Part shown: piece after piece, positions 35,997-44,840 of the stretch
Numbering within the stretch: position 1 is the first letter of the stretch
How the letters are laid out: each line of letters starts with the position of its first letter
Source of the DNA: Alphaproteobacteria bacterium
GTDB taxonomy: Bacteria > Pseudomonadota > Alphaproteobacteria > Caulobacterales > Parvularculaceae
Assembly (NCBI GenBank): GCA_016125425.1
Contig: WGLT01000017.1
Span: 1-62,895 of the forward strand
Length of the DNA: 62,895 bases
Reading direction: 5' to 3'
Program-made: the position numbers and the translations under genes
The notes under the pieces: generated by a model
What the model was told of the DNA's origin: nothing
Database searches by the model: none
The model's input: only the letters and a program-made list of their open reading frames with translations

Positions 35997-36875
35997 TCAG
36001 CGAGTGGGCTGCGGAACCGGTCCAGAATAATCGTAGAAGCCGCGTCCTGATTTGCGGCCGAGCCAGCCCGCCTCGACATATTTCACGAGCAGAGGGCAGG
36101 GCCGGTATTTCGAGTCAGCCAGTCCTTCGTAAAGGACCTGCATGATGGCGAGGCAGGTGTCGAGACCGATGAAGTCAGCGAGTTCGAGCGGTCCCATCGG
36201 ATGATTGGCGCCGAGTTTGAGCCCCGTGTCGATCGCCTCGACCGTGCCGACGCCTTCGTAAAGCGTGTAGATCGCCTCGTTGATCATCGGCATCAGCACA
36301 CGGTTGACGATGAAGGCCGGGAAGTCTTCTGAAACGGCGATGGTCTTGCCGAGTTTGGCGACGATGATTTTCGCCGTCTCGAACGTCTCCTTGCTGGTCG
36401 CGATGCCGCGAATGACTTCGACAAGCTGCATCACCGGCACCGGATTCATGAAATGAAGGCCGATAAACTTGTCGGGCCTGTCCGTCGCCGACGCGAGTCC
36501 GGTGATCGAAATGGACGAGGTATTCGTCGCCATCAATGCGTCTTTTTTCAGGATATTGGAGAGCTCCCCGAAAATCTTCTTCTTGATCGCCTGGTTCTCC
36601 GTCGCCGATTCAACAACGAGGTCGCAGTCGGCGAGAGCGTCGAGCGAAACGGCCGGCGTTATCGCCGCGCGCGCGCGCGCGGCGTCGGCTTCGGCGATGT
36701 TGCCCTTGGCCGCCTGACGGGCGAGGTTCTTCTCTATGATCGACATCGCGGCGGCGATGCGCTCTTCGGCGACGTCGTGAAGCCGAACCTGATAGCCCGC
36801 AAGGGCGAAGACATGGGCGATGCCATTGCCCATTTGCCCCGCGCCGACGACCCCCACTTTCTTGATCTCGTTCAT
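35997..36875 (-). CDS. hbd: 3-hydroxybutyryl-CoA dehydrogenase
   Basis: 292 residues from MNEIKKVGVVGAGQMG; upstream codons in frame do not look coding. It oxidises 3-hydroxyacyl-CoA with NAD+ in short-chain fatty-acid or polyhydroxybutyrate metabolism. Rossmann motif VGVVGAGQMGNGIAHV, catalytic HFMNPVPVMQLVEVI, and the C-terminal HPMGPLELADFIGLDT with GRGFYDYS are all present. It shares the minus strand with etfBA, whose products accept electrons from acyl-CoA dehydrogenases. Confidence 0.95.
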   Translation of the reverse strand: MNEIKKVGVVGAGQMGNGIAHVFALAGYQVRLHDVAEERIAAAMSIIEKNLARQAAKGNIAEADAARARAAITPAVSLDALADCDLVVESATENQAIKKKIFGELSNILKKDALMATNTSSISITGLASATDRPDKFIGLHFMNPVPVMQLVEVIRGIATSKETFETAKIIVAKLGKTIAVSEDFPAFIVNRVLMPMINEAIYTLYEGVGTVEAIDTGLKLGANHPMGPLELADFIGLDTCLAIMQVLYEGLADSKYRPCPLLVKYVEAGWLGRKSGRGFYDYSGPVPQPTR

Positions 36876-36908
36876 CTTCGGTCCGCCCTCGAGTTCGCTG
36901 TCAAAAAA

Positions 36909-36938
36909 ATGATACACCACGCTGCCGCAGTGCAGCAA
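36909..36938 (-). promoter_or_regulatory. candidate promoter of the hydroxybutyryl-CoA dehydrogenase gene
   Basis: On the minus strand TTGCTG, 18 bp, then TATCAT (5 of 6 to the -10 consensus) lies about 35 bp before the ATG. A CTGC/GCAG-rich dyad overlaps the -35 element and could be an operator. Confidence 0.35.
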
Positions 36939-37155
36939 ATATTTGCCGGGCGAGCGGGGCCGATCCTTTGGCCCGCGTGGCGCGAGGGAGACGCTTTCTG
37001 CGCGCTAATTCATGGGGCGCGCGCGGGCGCCCGAAGGGGGCGGCGGGGCCTCGCCCGGACCGCCGCCTGATCCGCCTCGGGCCGCAAAAAAGGCCGGGCC
37101 CGCCGCGCTGGACCGTTCGCAGGCGCTCTCTTACGGCGCGGATGCGGCGCCGGTC

Positions 37156-38085
37156 CTAAAGCGCGGCTTCAAGCTCCGGCATGATTTTGAAGAGATCGCC
37201 GACAAGCCCGTAATCGGCGATCTGGAAGATCGGCGCTTCTTCGTCCTTGTTGATCGCGACGATGACTTTCGAATCCTTCATGCCTGCCAGATGCTGAATG
37301 GCGCCGGAAATGCCGACAGCGATATAGAGTTCCGGCGCAACCACCTTGCCGGTCTGGCCGACCTGATAGTCGTTCGGCACATAGCCCGCATCGACGGCGG
37401 CGCGGCTGGCGCCGACGGCCGCGCCGAGCTTGTCGGCGACCGGAAAGATGTATTTCTCGAAATTCTCGTAAGAGCCGAGCGCGCGCCCGCCGGAAATGAC
37501 GATTTTCGCGGCCGTAAGCTCGGGCCGCTCCGATTTCGTGAGCTCTTCTTTGACAAAGCTGGAAAGCCCCGGATCGCTCGCCGCCGGCGCCTCCTCAATC
37601 GGCGCGGCTCCGTCTTCGCCGGCGGCCTTGAAGGCCGTCGCGCGAACGGTGATCACTTTTTTCTTGTCGCTCGACTGCACGGTTTCGATCGCGTTGCCGG
37701 CGTAGATCGGCCGCACGAATGTGTCGGGCGAGACAACGTCGATGATCTCGGAAATCTGCATGACGTCGAGCAGCGCGGCGACGCGCGGCATGACATTTTT
37801 GCCGGTCGTCGTCGCCGTCTTCAAAAGCGCGTCGTAGCCGTCGGCCAGCGAAACGATCAAGGCGGCGAAGGGCTCGGCGAGCCGGTGCTCATAGTGCGGC
37901 GCTTCGACAAGCAGCACCTTGCGCACGCCCGAGATTTTGGCGGCCGCCTCGGCGACGGAGCGGCAGCCCGCGCCCGCGACCAGTATATCGACGTCTCCCC
38001 CGATTTTCTGCGCGGCGGAGACCGTCTTGCCAGTCGCGTCCGACAGCGTCTCGTTGTTGTGGTCGGCGATAACGAGCACAGCCAT
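37156..38085 (-). CDS. etfA: electron transfer flavoprotein alpha subunit
   Basis: 309 residues. Forms the FAD-bearing heterodimer with EtfB and passes electrons from acyl-CoA dehydrogenases to ETF-quinone oxidoreductase. The C-terminal FAD domain has VISGGRALGS, GYVPNDYQVGQTGKVV, GISGAIQHLAGMKDSKVI, and IADYGLVGDLF. The start overlaps the etfB stop by one base (TAATG), and the pair is one transcript. Confidence 0.96.
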   Translation of the reverse strand: MAVLVIADHNNETLSDATGKTVSAAQKIGGDVDILVAGAGCRSVAEAAAKISGVRKVLLVEAPHYEHRLAEPFAALIVSLADGYDALLKTATTTGKNVMPRVAALLDVMQISEIIDVVSPDTFVRPIYAGNAIETVQSSDKKKVITVRATAFKAAGEDGAAPIEEAPAASDPGLSSFVKEELTKSERPELTAAKIVISGGRALGSYENFEKYIFPVADKLGAAVGASRAAVDAGYVPNDYQVGQTGKVVAPELYIAVGISGAIQHLAGMKDSKVIVAINKDEEAPIFQIADYGLVGDLFKIMPELEAAL

Positions 38086-38831
38086 TAAATCACTCCTGCT
38101 TCTTTAAGCTTGCCGACGAGTTCGGCGACGGACGCGACCTTGGCGCCGCCCTGGCGTTTCGGCGGTTCGGTCACTTTCAACACTTTCAGCCGCGGCGCGA
38201 TGTCAACGCCGAACGTCGACGGCTCCTTGACGTCGAGCGGTTTCTTCTTCGCCTTCATGATGTTCGGCAGCGAAGCATAACGCGGTTCGTTGAGCCGCAG
38301 ATCCGTCGTCACCACAGCGGGAAGCGCGAGCGACACAGTCTGCAAACCGCCGTCGATCTCGCGCGTGACATTGAGCTTGTCGCCGTCCTTTTCGACCTTC
38401 GAAGCGAACGTGCCCTGCGCCCAGCCGAGCAGAGCGGCGAGCATTTGCCCCGTCTGATTGCAGTCGTCGTCGATCGCCTGCTTGCCGCAGATGACAAGCT
38501 GAGGCTTTTCTTCTTCGGCGACGGCTTTGAGGAGCTTGGCGACGGCGAGCGGCTCAACCGTTTCGTCGGTCTTTATGAGAATGGCGCGGTCGGCGCCCAT
38601 GGCGAGCGCCTGCCGAAGCTGATCCTGCGCCTTTTCCGGGCCGATCGATACGGCGACGATCTCGCTCGCAATCCCGGCCTCCTTCAGGCGCACCGCTTCT
38701 TCAACCGCGATTTCGTCGAACGGGTTCATCGACATTTTGACATTGGCGAGATCGACGCCTGTCTGGTCGGATTTCACCCGAACTTTCACATTGTAATCGA
38801 TCACGCGTTTGACGGGGACGAGAACTTTCAT
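38085..38831 (-). CDS. etfB: electron transfer flavoprotein beta subunit
   Basis: 248 residues. Start [19 protein letters not shown], then [46 protein letters not shown], and [19 protein letters not shown], all typical of EtfB with its AMP site. It is the first gene of the etfB-etfA pair; a GGAGC site precedes the ATG. Confidence 0.96.
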   Translation of the reverse strand: MKVLVPVKRVIDYNVKVRVKSDQTGVDLANVKMSMNPFDEIAVEEAVRLKEAGIASEIVAVSIGPEKAQDQLRQALAMGADRAILIKTDETVEPLAVAKLLKAVAEEEKPQLVICGKQAIDDDCNQTGQMLAALLGWAQGTFASKVEKDGDKLNVTREIDGGLQTVSLALPAVVTTDLRLNEPRYASLPNIMKAKKKPLDVKEPSTFGVDIAPRLKVLKVTEPPKRQGGAKVASVAELVGKLKEAGVI

Positions 38832-38975
38832 CGTTTGCTCCTAAAGCCGCCGGGCGGCGGAAACGCGGCGGATGATGGGGCGGCGGGCGGTCCGCTCTCC
38901 TGAAAATTCGGCCGGACCATAGCCGCGGAAAAAGGGCGGTTCAATGCGCTGTGGCGCCTCTGCCGCGGCGGCCGC

Positions 38976-39185
38976 TTATCCTTGCGGTCCGCGGCCTGCG
39001 AGTACGAGAAACACGAGCATCAGCGCAATGGCGACGGCCTGCGCCATCACGCGCATCCGCATCAGCTTGTTCGAATTCGCCTTGGCGAAGGCGCCGCCGC
39101 GCGCCAGCGAATAAATGCCGACGGCGAGAATGATGACGGTCGCGGCGAGCGCGAACGGGATCAGGAAAAAGACGAAATGCGCCAT
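38976..39185 (-). CDS. HIG1-domain twin-helix membrane protein
   Basis: 69 residues from MAHFVFFLIPFA; longer readings upstream lack a good start. Two helices (about 4-25 and 45-64) flank GGAFAKANSNKLMRMRVMAQ, the HIG1 signature. HIG1 proteins bind and stabilise cytochrome-oxidase supercomplexes in mitochondria, and bacterial relatives are thought to act similarly. It lies near, but not in, the oxidase cluster at 47.6-55.5 kb. Confidence 0.85.
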   Translation of the reverse strand: MAHFVFFLIPFALAATVIILAVGIYSLARGGAFAKANSNKLMRMRVMAQAVAIALMLVFLVLAGRGPQG

Positions 39186-39272
39186 CTCATGCTCCGGCCG
39201 GGCGGGCCGCCCGGCGTTCTGCAATGATATAGCGGCCGCCGGCGGAGAATGCACGCGGGCCGGGCAACTTTC

Positions 39273-41054
39273 TCAAGGCGTCCCGTTCAGACGGTAGGGA
39301 ATCCCTCGCCACGCCGGCGCCGCCTCGTCGGCGATCGGCAAAATCTCGGGCGTTTCGGCGGCGCTCGCCATCGTCGCGCCGTTGATGCGCGCGAGGTAGG
39401 CGCGAATATCCGCGTCCGGCGGGGCGTCTGCGCCGAGGCCGCCCTCGGCGGGCGGGGCCGCCATGGGCGGCTGCAATTCGTCGACCGTGAAGTCCATTCT
39501 GACGTCATAGGTGCGGTCGGCCTGATAACGCAGGAAGCGCTGGGCGTTATACCAGCGGGTCTTCGTTTCATCATCGGTGCAGGTCTCGAGTTCGACGCCT
39601 TTCGCGCCCCAGCGCCGTTCGGGACAGTTATACGGATCGAAGGAAAGGTCCCATAACCGGTCCATCACATTGCCGAGATTGAGTCTGACGCGCGTGTCAT
39701 CGGACCGGCGATAGATGATGGCGCACGCTTTTTCCTCCGCCACGAAGGCGGACAGCAGCGCTTTCGGCAGATCGTCGCCGGAATAGCGCACGGAAGGATC
39801 GTGTTTGAGATAGCGCTCATAAAGCCTTTCGACCTGACGGCGCATCTCTATGAAAGACACTTTCAGGCGCGCGTCGCGCGAGGGCGTCGAATAATCCTCC
39901 CACTGACCGTAAGTGCCGTAAATATTATAGGGAAGCCGCTTCGGATGCGGCTGCAGATAAACCTTTGCGTCGATCGCCCGGTCGACCGCGGCGTTGCGGT
40001 CGCGAATGCCCTCGCAGATCGTTTCAAGACCGTGTTTCAGTTCGTCGACCGGATTATAGGCGAAGCCCGGCGCGGCGAGGCTGCGACGGACAAAATCGTA
40101 ATAGGAGAGAGTCCGGCCGTCATAGACGAATTCGGCATAGGGCGCGCCGGCGACATTGCCATCGAACTGGATCATCGAGAAGTCCGGAATTTCGGCGTTC
40201 GGCGCGCCTCTGACATGGCCGCCGACATAGGTTCCGTCGCTGCGCCGGCGCGCGCCGACGAGGCGGACGGGACGCCACGCCTTCAGGCCGGCGCCGAGCG
40301 CGGCCTTCGCCTGAAGGAAGTTCGGCCCATAAGTCGTTCGCGTCACAGAATTGTCCGGGTGCGAAGCAACCAGCATGATCCGGCCGTCGTCGAGCACGTC
40401 GTAGATAATGCCGACATGGCCGTAAATGTCATAGGCGACGGCGCCGGGACGCACCGCCGCCCGGCTGATTTCGATCGGATAGAAGTCGTCATAAGACCGT
40501 CCGCCGCCCTTTACGGGATCGGTTCGGAACATGGCGGTCGAGACTTCCTCGCCGATGCGGGCGATGTAGCCCGGCGCGGAAATCGCCTCGCGCCCGACGG
40601 CGTCGCGGCGCGAGGCGACCACATTGCCGGCGTCTGAATAGCGAATGTCCTGCGAACTGCCGTCCGCAGTGCGCATGCTGCTCTGATAGGAGAAGGGCAG
40701 GCCGTTCTTCCACGCATAATAAGCGCGCAGCATGTACGCCATGTCGGCGCAATCGCCGTGATAGCTGCGATGGTCCGTGTTGCGATAAGGATTGGCCGGA
40801 TCTTTCAGACAGGATTCGAGCGTGTCGCAGTTTGAGCGGCCGATCGCCTGTACGAAGGCTTCATAACCCTTCTCGTCCGCCGCGCTCCAATGGTCCTTGA
40901 CGATGCGCCAGGCCGCGCCCGTATTGACCGGCGCGGGAATGGCGCCGGCGGCCGCGGGCGCCGCCGCGAGTGACAGCGCCAGCGCCGAAAGCAGAGCCCA
41001 AACCCCGCGCCCGGCGGGGGCTTTCTCCCGTCGGTTGAACATCCCCAACACCAT
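39273..41054 (-). CDS. large secreted protein, probable Cys/His (papain- or NlpC/P60-like) hydrolase
   Basis: About 593 residues; starts at 41054 and 41042 are both possible and the reading frame begins upstream at a TTG (41063). A signal peptide (WALLSALALSLAAAPAAAGA) indicates export. Conserved-looking patches are YHGDCADMAYMLRAYYAW (possible catalytic Cys), YDIYGHVGIIYDV (possible catalytic His), and a C-terminal Cys pair (PYNCPERRWG and LETCTDDE). The order Cys...GHVGI resembles NlpC/P60 or CHAP peptidases, but the family is not certain. Stands alone on the minus strand. Confidence 0.6.
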   Translation of the reverse strand: MVLGMFNRREKAPAGRGVWALLSALALSLAAAPAAAGAIPAPVNTGAAWRIVKDHWSAADEKGYEAFVQAIGRSNCDTLESCLKDPANPYRNTDHRSYHGDCADMAYMLRAYYAWKNGLPFSYQSSMRTADGSSQDIRYSDAGNVVASRRDAVGREAISAPGYIARIGEEVSTAMFRTDPVKGGGRSYDDFYPIEISRAAVRPGAVAYDIYGHVGIIYDVLDDGRIMLVASHPDNSVTRTTYGPNFLQAKAALGAGLKAWRPVRLVGARRRSDGTYVGGHVRGAPNAEIPDFSMIQFDGNVAGAPYAEFVYDGRTLSYYDFVRRSLAAPGFAYNPVDELKHGLETICEGIRDRNAAVDRAIDAKVYLQPHPKRLPYNIYGTYGQWEDYSTPSRDARLKVSFIEMRRQVERLYERYLKHDPSVRYSGDDLPKALLSAFVAEEKACAIIYRRSDDTRVRLNLGNVMDRLWDLSFDPYNCPERRWGAKGVELETCTDDETKTRWYNAQRFLRYQADRTYDVRMDFTVDELQPPMAAPPAEGGLGADAPPDADIRAYLARINGATMASAAETPEILPIADEAAPAWRGIPYRLNGTP

Positions 41055-41063
41055 GACGGGCAA

Positions 41064-41378
41064 TCTAACGGGCCCTCAGGTCTTGCGGAAGAGGCCGGGC
41101 GCGCGCGGCCCGCCGCTGTGCCCAAAATGCTGCAACAAGAGGATCGGCCGGATGGGGAGCGGATGCTCTAAGGGGAGGCCGGAGGCCAAATTCCGGCGCC
41201 GGGTTAGCGCGACGCAATCGGCGGGAGGGGGCGGCGCGCGCCCGCTTCGGTCAGATCCTGCTCGGCCCCGGCGCGCCGGCTGTTCTTCCGTCGATCCGGA
41301 CTTCGCCGCAAACTTGTCAGCTTACGGACTGAGAGCCGGCCGGCGATATCGGCGCGCGGAAGCGGCGGTTCCGACCGG
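41064..41378. other. 315-bp GC-rich intergenic region with no gene
   Basis: No coding frame with a start and ribosome-binding site was found on either strand. It separates two leftward genes (YccF and the large secreted protein), so it probably holds the promoter of the latter. I see nothing else in it. Confidence 0.5.
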
Positions 41379-41855
41379 TCAGCGCCGGTAGCGATAATAG
41401 GGCTCAGGCCGGTCGAAATCGGCGCTGACGATTGTCCGGCCGATCGGCCAAAGGGCGAAGCCGGCGAGTTTCAGATGCGCCCAGGCGAAGGGGATGCCGA
41501 TAATCGTCAAGCCCAGCACGATGGCCGCCAAGAGGTGAGCGAGCGCCAGCCACCATCCGGCGAGAACGAACCAGATAATGTTGCCGAGAAAGCCGAGGGG
41601 CCCCGTGCCGATCTCCTCGCCGTAAATGCGCTCGCGTGAGATCGCGCGCGCGCCGAAAGGCCAGAGCGTATAGACCCCGTTGTCGAACGCGGCGCGCGCC
41701 CATGGCAGGCCGATAATCGTGACGCACATGACGAGCGCGGCCACAAACCATCCAAGCGCGCTCACCGCGCCGCCGAAAGCGAGCCAGAGAAGATTCAGAA
41801 TAAGGCTCGCCGGGGTGATCTCCGATTCATTGGCCAGCGGGTGTTCGCGATACAT
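41379..41855 (-). CDS. YccF-domain inner-membrane protein
   Basis: 158 residues from MYREHPLANESEITP with GGAGAC upstream. It has about four transmembrane helices in two repeated halves (LGWFVAALVMCVTIIGLPWARAAF and LLAAIVLGLTIIGIPFAWAHLKL), each carrying the GLPWA/GIPFA turn that defines YccF/DUF307. Function is unknown in the family. Confidence 0.88.
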   Translation of the reverse strand: MYREHPLANESEITPASLILNLLWLAFGGAVSALGWFVAALVMCVTIIGLPWARAAFDNGVYTLWPFGARAISRERIYGEEIGTGPLGFLGNIIWFVLAGWWLALAHLLAAIVLGLTIIGIPFAWAHLKLAGFALWPIGRTIVSADFDRPEPYYRYRR

Positions 41856-41983
41856 GGGGCGGTCTCCTTCGCCGACAATATATAGGAGCTCAATCGGCCG
41901 CCGCATCCGGCCCGTCGCACAAAGCCGGCGCTTCGGCGCGAAAGCGCCGCAGTTGCGCCGCATTCGCAGCGCGCAATGGGCCG

Positions 41984-42601
41984 GTGAGGACTTGCCGCGT
42001 CGCCGCCTTTCTGTTCGCCGTCGCCGCGCCTTCCGCGGCGCAATCGCAAGATTTCGGCGCCTTGACCTCGGCGGCCGCGATCGAGCGGACGCATCATCGC
42101 GTTTTCTACGATCCCTCCTATGTCCCGATCGCCTATCCCGGCGGCGACGTCGCGCCGGACCGGGGCGTTTGCGCCGATGTCGTCATTCGCGCGCTGCGCG
42201 CGGCAGGTCTTGATCTGCAAAAAGCCATTCATGAAGATATGGCGGCGCATTTCGACGCCTATCCGCATCTTTGGGGGCTGGCCGGGCCGGATGCGAATAT
42301 CGATCACCGCCGCGTGCCGAATATAGAAAGATTCCTGACACGGAAGGGTTGGCGTCTGCCGCCAAGCCGCAATCCGGGAGATTATCAGCCGGGCGATATC
42401 GTCGCGTGGAATTTGCGCGGCCGTCACGGCTATTTGCCGCATATCGGCGTCGTCACCGATCGCATCGCGCCTTCAGGCCGCCCCTTGATCGTTCACAATA
42501 TCGGCGCGGGACCGAAGCTCGAAGACGTCCTTTTTTCCTGGCCGATCACCGGCCGTTTCCGCATTTCAGACTCGCAAGCAGCATCCGCGCATGCGCGCTA
42601 G
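41984..42601 (+). CDS. DUF1287 secreted protein
   Basis: 205 residues with a GTG start. Signal peptide (CRVAAFLFAVAAPSAAQS). The mature part has HHRVFYDPSYVPIAYPGGDV, DRGVCADVVIRALRAAGLDL, QKAIHEDMAAHF, YQPGDIVAWNL, HIGVVTDR and a final IVHNIGAG, which is DUF1287. The invariant Cys in GVCAD and the following His residues suggest an amidase/peptidase-like fold. Divergent from yccF. Confidence 0.88.
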   Translation: MRTCRVAAFLFAVAAPSAAQSQDFGALTSAAAIERTHHRVFYDPSYVPIAYPGGDVAPDRGVCADVVIRALRAAGLDLQKAIHEDMAAHFDAYPHLWGLAGPDANIDHRRVPNIERFLTRKGWRLPPSRNPGDYQPGDIVAWNLRGRHGYLPHIGVVTDRIAPSGRPLIVHNIGAGPKLEDVLFSWPITGRFRISDSQAASAHAR

Positions 42602-42653
42602 AGGCGCGGCGCCGAAGCGGCGCGGCTTTGACTTTCGGCTGTCTTTGCGCTAC

Positions 42654-42684
42654 AAAAAAAGCATCGGCGCCGCGCCGATTTTTT
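42654..42684. terminator. bidirectional terminator between DUF1287 and the aldo/keto reductase gene
   Basis: ATCGGCG-CCG-CGCCGAT, a perfect 7-bp stem with a 3-base loop, is flanked by a 7-A run on the left (42654-42660) and a T-run (to 42684) on the right. Confidence 0.75.
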
Positions 42685-42800
42685 GTCGATACCCGCCACA
42701 AACCGTCGCTCAAAGCCGCCCCTCGTGCGGCCGTCGCTTTGCCCGCCGGCGCGGAGCTCGACTCCTGACATCTCACTCATCTCATGTTCAAGGAGCGATC

Positions 42801-43793
42801 ATGCGCAAGGTTCCGCTTGGAAAATCAGGTCTTTCCGTTTCAAGGCTCGGCTTCGGCTGCATGGGCCTCGCCGAATTTTACGGCGAGGCGCTTTCAAATG
42901 CCGAGGCCGAAAAAATTCTCGAGGCCGCGCTCGATCGCGGCGTCACTTTTTTCGACACCGCCGATATGTACGGGGCGGGCCGCAATGAAGAGCAGCTTTC
43001 AGGTTTTCTGAAGAAGCATCGAAATGAAGTCGTTCTCGCGACGAAGTTCGCGATCCGCCGCGGCGCGGACGGCGCCTGGCTCGGCGTCACGAACGATCCG
43101 AAATATATCAAGGAGGCGTGCGACAAGTCGCTGAAGCGTCTCGGGATCGATGAGATTGATCTCTACTATATGCATCGGCGCGATCGCTCGGTTCCGGTGG
43201 AGGACTCGGTGGGCGCGATGGCCGATCTCGTCAAGGCCGGCAAGGTGAAGGCGCTCGGACTCTCCGAAGTCAGCGCCGATACGTTGAAAAAGGCGCATGG
43301 CGTGCATCCGATCTCCGCCCTGCAATCGGAATATTCGATCATGACGCGCGACATGGAGGCGGAGATGATTCCGCTTTGCCGCGAGCTCGGCGTCGCTTTC
43401 GTCGCGTACTCCCCCCTGGGACGCGGGCTTTTGACGGGCGCCTATCGCTCTGGCGAGGATTTCAAGGAGGGCGATTATCGCCGCGAGCGTTCGCCGCGCT
43501 TCGCCGGCGACGCATTGGCCAAGAACAATGCGCTCGTCGACAAGCTGCGTGAAATCGCCAAGACAAAAGACGCCACGCTCGCGCAGATCGCGCTCGCCTG
43601 GGTTCTGGCCAAAGGCGACGACATCATCCCGATCCCGGGTACGAAAAAACTCGGGAGGCTCGATGAGAATCTCGGCGCGCTCGATGTATCCCTGTCCGCG
43701 GCGGACATCGCGGCGATCGAGAGCGCGGTGCCGGCGGACGCGGTCGTCGGCGCGCGCTATCCGGAAATGGCGGCCTCGTCCTTGAACGGGTAG
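42801..43793 (+). CDS. aldo/keto reductase
   Basis: 330 residues from MRKVPLGKSGLSVSRLGFGCMG with AAGGAG upstream. An NADPH-dependent TIM-barrel oxidoreductase of the AKR13/YakC-like group: the catalytic FFDTADMYGAGRNEE (Tyr), YYMHRRDRSVPVEDSVGAM, QSEYSIMTRD, AYSPLGRGLLTGA and the cofactor-binding IPGTKKLGRLDENLGAL are present. Substrates are probably reactive aldehydes. Confidence 0.93.
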   Translation: MRKVPLGKSGLSVSRLGFGCMGLAEFYGEALSNAEAEKILEAALDRGVTFFDTADMYGAGRNEEQLSGFLKKHRNEVVLATKFAIRRGADGAWLGVTNDPKYIKEACDKSLKRLGIDEIDLYYMHRRDRSVPVEDSVGAMADLVKAGKVKALGLSEVSADTLKKAHGVHPISALQSEYSIMTRDMEAEMIPLCRELGVAFVAYSPLGRGLLTGAYRSGEDFKEGDYRRERSPRFAGDALAKNNALVDKLREIAKTKDATLAQIALAWVLAKGDDIIPIPGTKKLGRLDENLGALDVSLSAADIAAIESAVPADAVVGARYPEMAASSLNG

Positions 43794-43856
43794 GGCCGCG
43801 CAAACCCGGCGCCGCCCGCGCGTGAGCAAGGGCCCGCGCCGGGACGGAATTGCGAT

Positions 43857-44711
43857 CTACCGAAAACCGAGGCGCGCGCGGATGAGGGCGGGCGTCTCGC
43901 CCGCCGCGCGCAGCGCGCGCAGCGTCTCCGATTTGTCCCGCTTCGCATAGCGGCGTCCGGTGTCGTCCGTCATCAATGGATGATGGCGGTAGACGACCTC
44001 CGGATAGCCGAGCAGCGCTTGCAGCAGGCGGTGGAGATGGGCGGCGGCGGCGAGGTCTTCGCCGCGGATGACATGCGTCACGCCTTGCGTCGCATCGTCA
44101 TGGACCGAGGCGAGGTGGTAGCTCGTTCCTGAATCCTTCCGTGCAATGACCGCGTCGCCGAAGATTTGCGGTCTCGCCCTGACGCGCTGCGCTCGGCCGT
44201 CTTCGACGAGGAATGAAAGCGTTTCGAAGGCGGCGCCGAGACGGTCGCGCGCCGCCGCGATCGACAGTCGCCAGGCGAAAGGCGCGCCCTCTGCGAGAAG
44301 GGCGCGCTCTTCGTCCGCGGCGAGCGGCGCGCCGACATAGGCCGGCCCGTCAGGTCCCGCCGCCGAAAGATGCGGCGCGCGCGCGATTTCATCGAGTACT
44401 TCCTTGCGCGTCTTGAAACAGCGATAGACCACGCCCATCGCGATCAGCCGATCAAGCGCGGCCCCATAGTCGGCGAAATGATCCGACTGGCGGCGCACGG
44501 GCGCCTCCCAGCGAAGTCCGAGCCAGGCGAGATCTTCATAGATCGCCGCCTCGAATTCCGGGCGGCAGCGTGTCTGATCGATGTCTTCGATGCGCAGCAA
44601 AAAACGCCCGTTCGCCGCCTGCGCCGCGCGATAGGCCGTCAGCGCCGAATAGGCGTGGCCGAGATGGAGATAGCCGGTCGGAGAGGGCGCAAATCGCGTG
44701 ACGAAGGCCAT
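43857..44711 (-). CDS. gluQ: glutamyl-Q tRNA(Asp) synthetase
   Basis: 284 residues: a truncated GluRS lacking the anticodon-binding domain. It activates glutamate and attaches it to queuosine-34 of tRNA-Asp. FAPSPTGYLHLGH (HIGH-like), LLRIEDIDQTR, RRQSDHFADYGAAL, ASVHDDATQGVTHVIRGEDL and the KMSKS-equivalent YAKRDKSETL are visible. Cys residues that bind zinc in E. coli are not evident. Convergent with the aldo/keto reductase. Confidence 0.93.
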   Translation of the reverse strand: MAFVTRFAPSPTGYLHLGHAYSALTAYRAAQAANGRFLLRIEDIDQTRCRPEFEAAIYEDLAWLGLRWEAPVRRQSDHFADYGAALDRLIAMGVVYRCFKTRKEVLDEIARAPHLSAAGPDGPAYVGAPLAADEERALLAEGAPFAWRLSIAAARDRLGAAFETLSFLVEDGRAQRVRARPQIFGDAVIARKDSGTSYHLASVHDDATQGVTHVIRGEDLAAAAHLHRLLQALLGYPEVVYRHHPLMTDDTGRRYAKRDKSETLRALRAAGETPALIRARLGFR

Positions 44712-44840
44712 GGTCGCCGGAAAGAGTGTTCGCCTCCCCCTTAACCGGCTTCCCTCCCGATCGCAAAAGAGCCGCTTCGGCGCGCGGGACCGCGCATGCT
44801 AGAATTCCGGCGCTGACAGGCGGGAGGGGATATTCGCGAT

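Noticed and set aside
44726-44840. Upstream start for the DUF3667 gene in the frame of its main body
   Set aside because: That stretch overlaps the gluQ promoter region and translates to Arg/Gly-rich text. The zinc-ribbon evidence favours ATG 44841 with a frameshift.
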